Below are positions 16,987 through 25,764 of a stretch of DNA of 52,520 nt, piece by piece; position 1 is the stretch's first letter; the number at the start of each line of letters is the position of its first letter. Made by a program: the position numbers and the translations under genes. Below the pieces are notes generated by a model. The model saw only the letters and a program-made list of their open reading frames with translations. It was not told the origin of the DNA and ran no database searches. The DNA is from Bacillota bacterium (GTDB lineage Bacteria > Bacillota > Clostridia > Lachnospirales > Lachnospiraceae). The stretch lies in NCBI GenBank assembly GCA_023391695.1, contig JAEWAK010000033.1:1-52520 (forward strand). Direction: 5' to 3'.

Positions 16987-17176
16987 TATATACCGTTACT
17001 GTTCACACCCCTGCCAAAAGCGGCAGTGTTGTGAACAATAACACGCTTCGCGATGCACACAAAACGCAAAAACAGCGTTTTGGCGCTGTAATTCTCCGGT
17101 TTTCTGTGACTTTCGCTTTGCTGCACTCACAAAAAACACGTCGCGTATACAGAGTGTGAACAGTAACTATATACCG
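16987..17176. mobile_element. MITE-like element with 9-bp target duplication
   Basis: A 172-bp non-coding segment (16996-17167) has perfect 13-bp terminal inverted repeats, TTACTGTTCACAC at 16996-17008 and GTGTGAACAGTAA at 17154-17166. It is flanked on both sides by the identical direct repeat TATATACCG (16987-16995 and 17168-17176), the expected target-site duplication. It carries internal inverted segments rich in CGCG and AAAACGC. No transposase frame is present, so it would depend on an IS elsewhere; a 9-bp duplication suggests the source family only loosely. Confidence 0.78.
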
Positions 17177-17283
17177 CCCCCTCCTGCCCGGAAGACAGGT
17201 CGTTTGATTGACTATTTCAGCAAATAAGATATAATAGAATCTAGGTAAACGTAGTGTGTGTTTTTATCGAAGGAGGCAAACCT

Positions 17284-17751
17284 ATGAGAGAATCCCAGAA
17301 AATTATTGCAGCCAAGCTGAACGGTAATGGAAAAATCGGTGACGCAAAGGTGTGTGTGCGATGCAAAAGGATGTTTACCTACTTGGGTTACGGGCATTTT
17401 TATTGTCCTATGTGCAAGAAAGCCGATGAAGAAGACTTCAGGAAAGTAAAGGACTATATCTTTGAACATGGTACTGCACCGGCTATGGAAGTATCGGAAA
17501 ATACAGGAATCAGCCTGGAAAGGATTAACCAGTATTTAAAGGAGGGAAGGCTTGAAATTCCGGAGAATTCCCCTATATTCATAAAATGTGAGATGTGCAG
17601 CGTAGATATACGATCCGGCAGGTTGTGTCCGGAATGTGCGTCAAAGTTAAGCCATGCTATGAGAGAAAAAATGGATTTTGACGACGAACAGATAGGGCCT
17701 GTACCGAAAAAACTTATCGGTAAAATGCGGTTTTTAACAAATGAAAAATAA
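17284..17751 (+). CDS. Zinc-ribbon protein, YvyF/TIGR03826-like
   Basis: 155 residues. An N-terminal ribbon CVRCKRMFTYLGYGHFYCPMC, a helical middle (FRKVKDYIFEHGTAPAMEVS, then TGISLERINQYLKEGRLEI) reading like a MerR-type or helix-turn-helix unit, and a second ribbon CEMCSVDIRSGRLCPEC. This order matches the small flagellar-locus protein YvyF of Bacilli, though no flagellar genes are beside it. ATG 17284 has AAGGAGG seven bases upstream, preferred over a GTG ten codons earlier. A role in motility or late-flagellar control is inferred only. Confidence 0.75.
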   Translation: MRESQKIIAAKLNGNGKIGDAKVCVRCKRMFTYLGYGHFYCPMCKKADEEDFRKVKDYIFEHGTAPAMEVSENTGISLERINQYLKEGRLEIPENSPIFIKCEMCSVDIRSGRLCPECASKLSHAMREKMDFDDEQIGPVPKKLIGKMRFLTNEK

Positions 17752-17822
17752 CCAATTAATAATGATATAAAAGTTATTGATTCAACATTATTAACAAAAA
17801 ATGAATATTTAAAAGAAAATAG

Positions 17823-17851
17823 TTGATTTTTATAAATAAAGATAGTAATAT
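17823..17851 (+). promoter_or_regulatory. asd: asd promoter and leader
   Basis: TTGATT (17823-17828), 17-base spacer, TAATAT (17846-17851). The leader of ~155 bases includes a hairpin around GGAAAAAC/GTTTTTC (17945-17967) and GTGCG/CGCAC just before the asd ribosome site. An inverted repeat TTAATAATG/CATTATTAA (17756-17794) between the zinc-ribbon gene and the promoter has no U-run. No lysine riboswitch was recognised. Confidence 0.6.
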
Positions 17852-17942
17852 ATTCACTACGAAGACAAATGTACGCCATACAAAAACAATAAATGAAAAA
17901 TGTCGTATCATTGAATAAAGGAATGATTATCGGGAGGTTAGG

Positions 17943-18017
17943 TTGGAAAAACAAAAGCAGTTTTTCAACATCCTGATTTGTACGTGCGTCAGAGCGCACA
18001 GATGGGAGTTAATATGA
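17943..18017 (+). CDS. Possible 24-residue leader peptide coupled to asd
   Basis: TTG start five bases after a strong GGGAGG site (17932-17937). The frame encodes MEKQKQFFNILICTCVRAHR plus WELI, then stops at a TGA that overlaps the asd ATG as ATGA. The good ribosome site, otherwise unexplained, and the exact overlap favour real translation and coupling. The peptide lacks a run of Lys, Thr or Met codons that would mark classical attenuation. Confidence 0.4.
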   Translation: MEKQKQFFNILICTCVRAHRWELI

Positions 18018-19096
18018 GCAAATTAAGAGTTGGTATCTTAGGCGGTACCGGAATGGTAGGGCAGCGTTTTATTGCACTATTAGAAAATCATCCCTGGTTT
18101 GAGGTTGTAGTGATAGCTGCCAGTCCAAGAAGTGCGGGAAAGACTTATGAAGAAGCAGTCGGAGACAGATGGAAGATGAATGCCCCTATGCCGGAAGCTG
18201 TGAAACATATGATAGTCAAAAACGTGAATGAAGTGGAAGCAGTAAGCAGGGAAGTAGATTTCGTATTCAGCGCTGTTGATATGACTAAAGATGAAATCAA
18301 AGCAATCGAAGAAGCTTATGCCAAAGCGGAAACCCCTGTTGTATCCAACAATAGTGCTCATAGATGGACACCGGATGTCCCTATGGTTGTGCCGGAATTA
18401 AATCCGGAACACCTGGAAGTAATTCCGGACCAGAAGAAACGTCTGGGAACCAAAGGAGGATTTATCGTAGTTAAGCCAAACTGTTCCATACAGAGTTATA
18501 CACCGGCATTACATGCTTTAAGGGAGTTTGGCCCCAAGGTAGTGGTAGCTACCACTTATCAGGCTATTTCAGGTGCCGGCAAGAACTTTAAAGACTGGCC
18601 TGAAATGATTGATAATGTGATTCCGTTTATCGGCGGAGAAGAAGAAAAGAGCGAACAGGAACCGTTAAGAATCTGGGGTAAAGTAGAGAACGGCCAGATT
18701 GTAAAAGCCTCCTCACCTCTTATTACCACACAATGTATCCGGGTTCCGGTTACGGACGGTCATACGGCGGCCGTATTTGTAAGTTTTGAAAAGAAACCGT
18801 CAAAGGAAGATATATTAAAAGCCTGGAAGGAATTTAAAGGACTGCCCCAGGAATTAAGTTTACCAAGTGCTCCCAAACAGTTCATTCAGTACCTGGAAGA
18901 AGATAACCGTCCTCAGGTGAAGCTTGACAGGGACTATGAAAACGGAATGGGCGTATCTTTCGGCAGATTGCGTGAAGATACGGTTTATGATTATAAATTT
19001 GTGGGCCTGTCCCATAATACGGTTCGCGGTGCCGCAGGCGGTGCTGTTTTAATCGCAGAATTACTGAAAGCAAAAGGTTATATCGAAGCAAAATAA
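18014..19096 (+). CDS. asd: Aspartate-semialdehyde dehydrogenase, archaeal/fungal type
   Basis: 360-residue NADPH enzyme reducing aspartyl phosphate to aspartate semialdehyde for lysine, threonine, methionine and diaminopimelate. NADP loop VGILGGTGMVGQRF, catalytic Cys157 in KPNCSIQSY, SNNSAHRW and the C-terminal GAAGGAVLIAELL block place it in the TIGR00978 branch rather than the E. coli-like one. ATG 18014 follows GGGAG; an upstream 12-codon extension from GTG is ignored. A strong symmetric terminator follows. Confidence 0.95.
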   Translation: MSKLRVGILGGTGMVGQRFIALLENHPWFEVVVIAASPRSAGKTYEEAVGDRWKMNAPMPEAVKHMIVKNVNEVEAVSREVDFVFSAVDMTKDEIKAIEEAYAKAETPVVSNNSAHRWTPDVPMVVPELNPEHLEVIPDQKKRLGTKGGFIVVKPNCSIQSYTPALHALREFGPKVVVATTYQAISGAGKNFKDWPEMIDNVIPFIGGEEEKSEQEPLRIWGKVENGQIVKASSPLITTQCIRVPVTDGHTAAVFVSFEKKPSKEDILKAWKEFKGLPQELSLPSAPKQFIQYLEEDNRPQVKLDRDYENGMGVSFGRLREDTVYDYKFVGLSHNTVRGAAGGAVLIAELLKAKGYIEAK

Positions 19097-19202
19097 CCAG
19101 TACATCTTTGTGTAAATAATGCTGTACTAGTAAAACGGATATTCCCATTCTGCATAGCTTCCTGCGCATAGCCTGTTATGCGGTTATGCCTCATAGATTA
19201 AA

Positions 19203-19240
19203 ATCCCCGGTAAGTATAAAATAAAATACTTACCGGGGAT
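19203..19240. terminator. Bidirectional terminator between asd and the minus-strand gene
   Basis: Perfect 15-bp stem ATCCCCGGTAAGTAT (19203-19217) with ATACTTACCGGGGAT (19226-19240) around an A-rich loop. It sits between convergent genes, and the short T tracts on both sides are weak. Confidence 0.8.
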
Positions 19241-19263
19241 TGTTATGTTCCGTTTTTATAAAC

Positions 19264-19992
19264 TTAATCCAAATCAAAAAGGTACTTAATGAATTCAATT
19301 CCGTTTGGTTTAAACTTGGAGTTTGCAACAATGCCTATTACAGGCCTGTCAATCTGCTCTCCATACTTATCATAGATCTTTGCCCCGTCTAAATAGATCC
19401 CGTAAGCACCGGCCGTGGGATTTTCTTCCGTTTCGGAATAGTAGAAAGAATCTGCCAGGGCAGTACATAAATCCGTTGGCATTTCATTCGTTAATTTGAC
19501 AAAGTTACCAAGGTGAGCATAATTGGAAAATACGGATTCCGGTGCGATGATAACATCGATTTGTCCGGCATAAAAATACGTGACCAGCTTCTGTTCGGAG
19601 GAGAGGCTGTATTCGGACACATTACCGTCCGTTCCTAACATGTAGGAGGTATCTATCATAATTTCCTGGGTCTCAGGATCAATGTCCAGTTTCCGGCCAA
19701 AATCACTCTGCAGGGCCTGGGCCGATTCTTCGTCCAGGGGGCTGTTTATTAATGCAGCATATAATATGGTTTCCGGTTTTGGGGATAAAATACTATAGAC
19801 AAGGTATGTCAGGCTTAAGACCACTCCGATAATTACTATGGTAGTCACCCGGTAATAATTATTAAAGTAAGTTACTTTTTCCTTGAAGGTCATTTCATTC
19901 AGTTTTTGCTTTTCTGTTTTTTTGTCTCTTGCCTTATAGATTTCCGCAGAATCATCAAGAACAGTATCTTTTAATTGACTTTTCTCAATCAC
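19264..19992 (-). CDS. Membrane-anchored protein of unknown function
   Basis: 242 residues, GTG start with AGAGGG seven bases upstream. Residues ~1-48 are charged and cytoplasmic, one membrane helix at about 49-70 (VTTIVIIGVVLSLTYLVYSI), then an extracytoplasmic ~170-residue domain. That domain alternates hydrophobic strands and helices and includes a YFYAGQIDVIIAPESVFSNY block resembling the hinge region of periplasmic binding proteins, so a degenerate solute-binding fold is possible. I do not recognise a named family. It is followed on its strand by the shared terminator at 19203-19240. Confidence 0.75.
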   Translation of the reverse strand: MIEKSQLKDTVLDDSAEIYKARDKKTEKQKLNEMTFKEKVTYFNNYYRVTTIVIIGVVLSLTYLVYSILSPKPETILYAALINSPLDEESAQALQSDFGRKLDIDPETQEIMIDTSYMLGTDGNVSEYSLSSEQKLVTYFYAGQIDVIIAPESVFSNYAHLGNFVKLTNEMPTDLCTALADSFYYSETEENPTAGAYGIYLDGAKIYDKYGEQIDRPVIGIVANSKFKPNGIEFIKYLFDLD

Positions 19993-20129
19993 AGGAATTC
20001 CCTCTTTTCAGTAATTGTAATGGATTATATGGTTTGGAACAGCCACATGAATCTTCTGACTGATATCAGATTAAGTTTATCATAATCCTGGAACAAAAAA
20101 AAGAAATTTATTCTTAAATATTCATAAAA

Positions 20130-20222
20130 AAAAGGAAACGGCACAGGCCCATTTTTATCACTCCAATGCTGTATGCCTCAAACATGCAGCATGGCTTACA
20201 ATGGGTCATGCCATTTCCTTTT
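20130..20222 (-). terminator. Large hairpin terminator of the minus-strand gene at 20314
   Basis: Outer arms AAAAGGAAACGGCACAGGCC (plus CATT) at 20130-20153 and 20200-20222 pair nearly throughout, and an inner hairpin GCTGTATG/CATGCAGC lies at 20168-20190. On the minus strand the stem is followed by eight U residues (A tract 20126-20133 on the plus strand). It is larger than usual terminators and may be a palindromic repeat reused as one. Confidence 0.8.
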
Positions 20223-20262
20223 GTACACCCGTATATTTAAGCTGCGTCAACGCCAGGGAAAA

Positions 20263-20306
20263 TTGTCACTAAAGTGACAGCGCGTCGGCACCGGAGACTG
20301 GCCAGC
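20263..20306. repeat. Dispersed intergenic repeat, copy 2
   Basis: Contains TTGTCACTAAAGTGACA (itself a perfect small dyad) and AGTGACAGCGCGTCGGCA, matching 17 of 18 bases with the copy at 3020-3037, followed by a similar GG-G-CTGG segment. Confidence 0.55.
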
Positions 20307-20313
20307 CTATTTA

Positions 20314-22038
20314 TTAATACAGAGAATTTAATATGTTCTCTAAATCAAGTCCGGTAACTTCCTCGACACGGGCAAGCAGACCTTCGAAATCTGCCGTTGC
20401 CATATAGGAATAAATATCGTTTACTCCGTCATATACTTCTTCGGAGTCGGAAGGGAATTCAAAATCCTCATAAGTGCCTTCTTTGCTGGTAATATCCAGT
20501 GTGGCAGCATCGATACCGCCATATATTAACTGGAATTTAATATTCTGCTGCTGTTCATCCGCCTTACAGTCAAATAATAATTCCGCACCCATAAAAAGAC
20601 TGGAGCTAATGGTGTATTTACCATTAATATATCCTTTGTTATTTACAATATTGGCTTTTTCGGCGTCAATATTAAAGGAATAGGTGGTATAATCATCATA
20701 GTCTGCACTGTATTCGGAATAGCTGAAAACGGTGGAACCGGTAAAACCATCGGAAGAATTATTGCCGTCACCGGTAAATTCAAAGATATTTACACCATCT
20801 TCCTTCACCCAGGCTGTAAATCCGATTTTGGAATCTTTAGTAACAAGATAATATCCGGTACCGGATGCGTTCTCGCCTTCACCGCTTATAAATTCGCGGC
20901 CCCTTATTTTGCCGGTTTTATCTACATAAACCTTCATTAACAAGGTATCGCCGGAAGAGGTCAAAGACTCTTTGCTGTCGTTTAAATCCGTGATTGCGTC
21001 TTCGATTAACTGTGAATATTCATCTTCCGTGCAAATTTGTAAAGTAACAAACAGGTTTTTTAAATCATTGTCATCTTTAGCTTCATTTAGGATGGCTGCC
21101 GTTATGTTGTAATCATCTTCCCCGTTCAGTTCAGAAGTCAGGACATTGTAAGTACCTTTTAAATCGGATGCTGAAATACTCACATTTTTCTCTAACTTCA
21201 TATCATCAATATTATCAATAATTAAAGAAGAGTATTTCTTTAATAATGCATTCAGGGTTTTAGGAGAAAGAGAATCGTTATTCAAAAGCGTTTCGATTTC
21301 TTTCATATAATCGGCATAATTATATCCGATGTCACCGGAATAGGACATAAGTTCATCCAGGGAAAACATTAAGTAAGCACTGCTGAGTTCCGGTATATTT
21401 GTAAATAATTCACCGGTTTCGGAATTCAGGAAAGTGTTGAATGTAACCAGTGACTGATCGTTATAGGATAAACCTATGGCTGCTTTTCCGCTGTTATTTT
21501 TGGAAAGGGAAGAGATTTTCGCTTGAATTGACTGGAAATCAGTCAGACCCAGCAGGCTGGTAAACTGGGAATTAACCGTCAGTTTGACATCCATATCCTG
21601 GGCATTGCCGGAAGCCTTTTTCTCTTTGTAAAGGGTAAGTGACTTGTCATAGTATTCGGTTAAGGTATCGATTCCCTTGTTGACACTTTGTTTCTCGATG
21701 GTGGAATAATATTCCACAGGGCTTTTGGTCATTAATGCAAAGGTATTTAATAAGGTACCCCGGTTGACAAATGCGAATACGGAACCCGCCAAAAGGACTG
21801 CGATAATTATAAATGCTGCAATAACTTTAGGCTTTGGTTTCCTGCCGGAGTCATCCGGTTCGGTTTCATAACTTTGCGTATAGGGTGAGTCTTCGAACGT
21901 AAATCGTTCGGTCTCGTTTTCAATACTTTGATTGATAGAATCGGCAGAATTAAAATCCATGTTATCCTGGCTGTCCGGCGTAATCTGGCTGGTATCTAAT
22001 TCATTGCCATCATTTTGGTTATTGTTCGTATCTCCCAT
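20314..22038 (-). CDS. Large membrane-anchored extracellular protein, unknown function
   Basis: 574 residues. A polar N-terminal tail rich in Asn, Asp and Gln (about 1-70) is followed by a single membrane helix (KVIAAFIIIAVLLAGSVFAF), then an extracellular ~460-residue domain. That domain has alternating beta-rich stretches with many Ser, Asp, Asn and Tyr residues, no cysteine-rich motif and no enzymatic signature. It resembles uncharacterised Lachnospiraceae surface proteins (perhaps DUF6583). Start ATG 22038 has AGAGAGG seven bases upstream; the frame extends 32 codons further without support. Confidence 0.75.
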   Translation of the reverse strand: MGDTNNNQNDGNELDTSQITPDSQDNMDFNSADSINQSIENETERFTFEDSPYTQSYETEPDDSGRKPKPKVIAAFIIIAVLLAGSVFAFVNRGTLLNTFALMTKSPVEYYSTIEKQSVNKGIDTLTEYYDKSLTLYKEKKASGNAQDMDVKLTVNSQFTSLLGLTDFQSIQAKISSLSKNNSGKAAIGLSYNDQSLVTFNTFLNSETGELFTNIPELSSAYLMFSLDELMSYSGDIGYNYADYMKEIETLLNNDSLSPKTLNALLKKYSSLIIDNIDDMKLEKNVSISASDLKGTYNVLTSELNGEDDYNITAAILNEAKDDNDLKNLFVTLQICTEDEYSQLIEDAITDLNDSKESLTSSGDTLLMKVYVDKTGKIRGREFISGEGENASGTGYYLVTKDSKIGFTAWVKEDGVNIFEFTGDGNNSSDGFTGSTVFSYSEYSADYDDYTTYSFNIDAEKANIVNNKGYINGKYTISSSLFMGAELLFDCKADEQQQNIKFQLIYGGIDAATLDITSKEGTYEDFEFPSDSEEVYDGVNDIYSYMATADFEGLLARVEEVTGLDLENILNSLY

Positions 22039-22231
22039 TTTGAACCTCTCTTTGCTTTTTTTGTATGAATAGCCTTTTATCAAAACCTGGATAAAAAACA
22101 AGCACAACGTTTTGCAATACTTAAGAAAAATCATCCTCAGAACTATACACAGGTATTTAGCGAACGTTGTACTTTCTTAAACAAGCTGTCGTTTTTTGAA
22201 AAAAGCCGTCACATTAAGTATTCACATAAAA

Positions 22232-22260
22232 ATGGTATCAGAAGTGTATAATAAAGTCAA
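22232..22260 (-). promoter_or_regulatory. Candidate promoter of the 574-residue surface protein gene
   Basis: On the minus strand TTGACT, 17-base spacer, TACCAT, about 195 bases before its ATG. The leader contains a GTTTTTTGAAAAAAGC hairpin-like stretch near 22190-22205. Confidence 0.5.
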
Positions 22261-22507
22261 TTAGAATATGATTAGAATTCCTTACCAATATTAAGATTAA
22301 AATTCATTATAATCACGATAACGGCTGCCTGTTTAATAGAAAAATGTCGGTTATTGAATTAATAGCTAATTTTATATACCATGAATTTTGGGAATGTTGG
22401 GGAAAATGTAAAAATTAGCTGATATATTGTAAAAAAATCAGGTGTACGATGGAGAGATACCGGTGTCCGGTTATGGGGCTATGGAAAAATGGCATGAAAA
22501 TATATTA

Positions 22508-22566
22508 AGCGAAAGTTTTCGCTGATAAAATAAGGGGTAATTGATATTATAGCGAAAGGTTTCGTA
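22508..22566. promoter_or_regulatory. Pair of palindromic operator candidates upstream of GH94 gene
   Basis: AGCGAAAGTTTTCGCT (22508-22523) is a perfect 16-bp dyad, and AGCGAAAGGTTTCGTA (22551-22566) is a close second copy, 43 bases apart, about four helical turns. A weaker relative TAACGAAAATTTTAGTAA lies at 22776-22793. LacI-family sugar regulators bind such CG-centred dyads, and the downstream gene degrades cellobiose; the regulator is not in this window. Confidence 0.55.
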
Positions 22567-22620
22567 AAAGTTACCGTATATTTTACAATAAAAAGTGTAA
22601 ATTTTTGTTTATAATACTAG

Positions 22621-22649
22621 TTGAATTAAAAAGGGATTTAGTATATAAT
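22621..22649 (+). promoter_or_regulatory. Promoter of cellobiose phosphorylase gene
   Basis: TTGAAT (22621-22626), 17-base spacer, perfect TATAAT (22644-22649), predicted transcript start near 22656, leader about 190 bases. The two dyads lie 55-115 bases upstream of the -35 box. The remaining intergenic sequence (22261-22507) shows nothing further. Confidence 0.7.
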
Positions 22650-22846
22650 TATGCCGTGGTATGTACTGAATTTATACTAAAATATCCATACATAGGCTTT
22701 ATATCATACTATCAAAAACATGGGTCCGGAACAGTCCGGATTACATGAAACTGAAATTTTTATATTAAATAAATTTAACGAAAATTTTAGTAAAGCGACA
22801 GATATGGCCATTAATATAAAGATATCTGTAGAAAAGGAGACTAAGA

Positions 22847-25285
22847 ATGAAATACGGTTTTTTTGACGACGCAAAAAAGGAATATGTTATTACAACTCCT
22901 ACGACTCCTTATCCCTGGATTAATTACTTAGGTTCACAGGAGTTTTTCTCTTTGGTTTCCAACACGGCCGGAGGGTACAGTTTTTATAAGGATGCAAAAT
23001 TAAGAAGAATTACACGTTTTCGTTACAACAATGTACCACTTGATTTAGGGGGCGGACGTTATTATTACTTATATGATAACGGCGATTTCTGGTCACCGGG
23101 CTGGGCACCTGCCAAAGCGGAACTGGACAGTTATGAATGCCGTCACGGTATGGGTTATACTGAAATTACCGGCAAAAGAAATGATATAGAAACCGAAGTT
23201 ACCTTTTTTGTTCCCTTAGACTACAATGGGGAAGTTCATAAAGTAGTTGTCAGAAATACCGGTAAAGTAAAAAAAGAAGTTAAATTATTCTCCTTTCTTG
23301 AGTGGTGTTTATGGAATGCGCAGGATGACCAGACCAACTTCCAGCGAAACTTTAATACGGGGGAAGTGGAAATCAACGGTTCCGTAATCTACCATAAAAC
23401 AGAATACAAAGAACGCAGGGATCATTATGCCTTCTTTTCCGTAAACGCACCCATTGACGGTTTTGATTCCGACAGGGAAAGTTTTCTTGGCACCTATAAC
23501 GGATTTGGAAACCCCCAGGCAGTGGCGGCGGGCAAATCAAATAATTCTGTTGCGGACGGCTGGTCACCCATAGCTTCCCACAGCATTTCCATATCCTTAG
23601 AACCCGGTGAAGCAAAAGAGTACGTATTTATCCTGGGATATGTGGAAAATCCTCTGGAAGAAAAGTGGGAATCAAAAAATGTAATCAATAAGAAAAAAGC
23701 GGAGGAAATGATTGCGAGATTTGCTGACAGTGAATCCGTAAATAAGGCGCTTAAGGACCTGGCCGCTTACTGGGACGGTTTATTGTCCAAATATACCATA
23801 GTCTCCAAAGATGATAAATTAAACAGGATGGTTAATATCTGGAACCAGTACCAGTGTATGGTTACCTTTAATTTGTCCAGAAGTGCATCCTATTTTGAAT
23901 CCGGCATCGGAAGAGGCATGGGCTTCCGTGATTCGAACCAGGATTTATTAGGTTTCCTGCATCAGATTCCGGACCGTGCAAGGGAGAGGCTCATTGACCT
24001 GGCATCAACCCAGCTGGAGGACGGCGGTGCTTATCACCAGTACCAGCCCCTGACCAAGAGAGGCAATGATGAAATCGGCGGCAATTTTAATGACGATCCC
24101 TTATGGCTCATCCTTGCTGTGGTGGCTTATATTAAGGAAACCGGAGATTACGGCATTCTGGATGTCATGACGCCTTTTGATAACGATGAAACTAAAGCAA
24201 CTCCCCTTTCGGATCATATTAAGAGAGCTTTTGACCATGTTATTAACAATGTTGGACCTCACGGCCTGCCTTTGATCGGAAGGGCGGACTGGAATGACTG
24301 TTTAAACTTAAACTGCTTCTCCATGGAACCGGGCGAATCTTTCCAGACCACCACCAGCAAAGACGGCAGGGTTGCCGAATCCGTCATGATTGCAGGCATG
24401 TTCGTATACATCGGCAGGGAATATGCCGTACTTATGGATAAAATCGGCAATCGGGCTGAAGCTGCCAGAGCGGACGCAGAAGTAAATAAGATGAAGAATA
24501 TCATTATGGAACACGGCTTTGACGGCGAATGGTTCTTAAGAGCTTATGATGACTTTGGAAAGAAAATCGGCAGCAGCGAATGTGAAGAAGGAAAGATATT
24601 TATCGAATCCCAGGGCTTCTGCATCATGGGCGGCTGCGGCATGGAAGACGGCAGGGCAGTTAAGGCCCTGGATGCGGTGGAAGAAAGGCTGGGGACCAAA
24701 TACGGTTTAGTTCTTAATAATCCGGCATTTACAAAATATTATGTGGAATATGGCGAAATCTCCACCTACCCTTCCGGCTATAAAGAAAATGCGGGTATTT
24801 TCTGCCACAACAATGCCTGGATCATGTGTGCGGAAGCAGTTGTGGGCCGCGGAGACAAGGCTTTTGATTATTATACAAGAATTGCACCTGCCTATACGGA
24901 AGAATACAGCGAAATCCACAGGATGGAACCTTATGTATATTCCCAGATGGTAGCAGGCAAGGATGCTAAAAGGTTTGGTGAAGCAAAAAATTCCTGGCTG
25001 ACAGGCACCGCTTCCTGGAACTTTGTTGCAATCACCCAGTTTATTTTAGGTATCAAACCGGAATATGACGGGCTTATGGTTGACCCTGCAATCCCGGCTT
25101 CCTGGGACGGTTATCAGATCACCAGGCAGTTCAGGGGGGATATCTTGAAGATAACGATTAAAAATCCTGACCATGTATCCAAAGGTGTTGCCAAAATGAC
25201 CGTAGACGGCAAAGAAGTGGCAGGCAATATAGTTCCGGTATCTGGAGACGGTAAGGAACACGAGGTTGAAGTAATACTAGGTTAA
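22847..25285 (+). CDS. Cellobiose phosphorylase (GH94)
   Basis: 812-residue inverting phosphorylase, cellobiose + phosphate to glucose + alpha-glucose 1-phosphate, in the cytoplasm. The N-terminal beta-sandwich starts MKYGFFDDAKKEYVITTPTT and includes NTAGGYSFYKDAKLRRITRF; the (alpha/alpha)6 catalytic domain carries GRADWNDCLNLNCF with the general acid Asp484. Length matches characterised cellobiose phosphorylases (~811) rather than the ~980-residue cellodextrin enzymes. An AAAGGAG-like site precedes the ATG. It stands alone, with no adjacent sugar transporter; the ABC importer at 47.5 kb is a possible but unproven partner. Confidence 0.93.
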   Translation: MKYGFFDDAKKEYVITTPTTPYPWINYLGSQEFFSLVSNTAGGYSFYKDAKLRRITRFRYNNVPLDLGGGRYYYLYDNGDFWSPGWAPAKAELDSYECRHGMGYTEITGKRNDIETEVTFFVPLDYNGEVHKVVVRNTGKVKKEVKLFSFLEWCLWNAQDDQTNFQRNFNTGEVEINGSVIYHKTEYKERRDHYAFFSVNAPIDGFDSDRESFLGTYNGFGNPQAVAAGKSNNSVADGWSPIASHSISISLEPGEAKEYVFILGYVENPLEEKWESKNVINKKKAEEMIARFADSESVNKALKDLAAYWDGLLSKYTIVSKDDKLNRMVNIWNQYQCMVTFNLSRSASYFESGIGRGMGFRDSNQDLLGFLHQIPDRARERLIDLASTQLEDGGAYHQYQPLTKRGNDEIGGNFNDDPLWLILAVVAYIKETGDYGILDVMTPFDNDETKATPLSDHIKRAFDHVINNVGPHGLPLIGRADWNDCLNLNCFSMEPGESFQTTTSKDGRVAESVMIAGMFVYIGREYAVLMDKIGNRAEAARADAEVNKMKNIIMEHGFDGEWFLRAYDDFGKKIGSSECEEGKIFIESQGFCIMGGCGMEDGRAVKALDAVEERLGTKYGLVLNNPAFTKYYVEYGEISTYPSGYKENAGIFCHNNAWIMCAEAVVGRGDKAFDYYTRIAPAYTEEYSEIHRMEPYVYSQMVAGKDAKRFGEAKNSWLTGTASWNFVAITQFILGIKPEYDGLMVDPAIPASWDGYQITRQFRGDILKITIKNPDHVSKGVAKMTVDGKEVAGNIVPVSGDGKEHEVEVILG

Positions 25286-25323
25286 TAAAAACCGGATAAA
25301 ATTTTTGTTTTCAATTAAACTAG

Positions 25324-25359
25324 GCGTCAGAGGCTGAAATAAACTTCCGGCGCTTTTTT
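25324..25359 (+). terminator. Candidate terminator after GH94 gene
   Basis: GCGTCAGAGG (25324-25333) pairs imperfectly with CTTCCGGCGC (25344-25353), with two G-U pairs and one mismatch, followed by six T residues. Confidence 0.65.
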
Positions 25360-25465
25360 AGGTTTATAGAGGAAATGATATCCGCTTAACAACCAAAGGG
25401 CTGGCAGATGTAAAAAAACAGGGAATTGTAAGAACACGGTTTTAAGATAGCAGTTACAATTTTTC

Positions 25466-25494
25466 TTGCATTTTTATAAAAAATAGGATAATAT
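25466..25494 (+). promoter_or_regulatory. Promoter of a long leader or small RNA before the ECF gene
   Basis: TTGCAT (25466-25471), 17-base spacer, TAATAT (25489-25494). It lies ~515 bases before the ECF start and about 300 bases before a terminator. Confidence 0.5.
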
Positions 25495-25764
25495 ACAATT
25501 ACAATTGAATAAATTAAAAAATCATTTATAAACAGGTTACGGTTTTACGAAACAGAACGGTTTAGTCCCGGTTTATTTCTATTGCACTTAACGGATGTTA
25601 AGGCGGGAAGAAAGATGACGGGCAGAGCCAGACCTTTATAGATGAATTTCATATTCCATATGAATAGTCTTGACCCATATTAAGTAGTCGCGGCAGGAAC
25701 TGGACAATGGTTATATTCAGCAAAAAAGGCTATATAGCTTAATATTGAATATACTGTAAATAGT

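Noticed and set aside
17852..18013. Lysine riboswitch or T-box before asd
   Set aside because: Leader is too short and lacks the conserved lysine-aptamer or T-box sequences.
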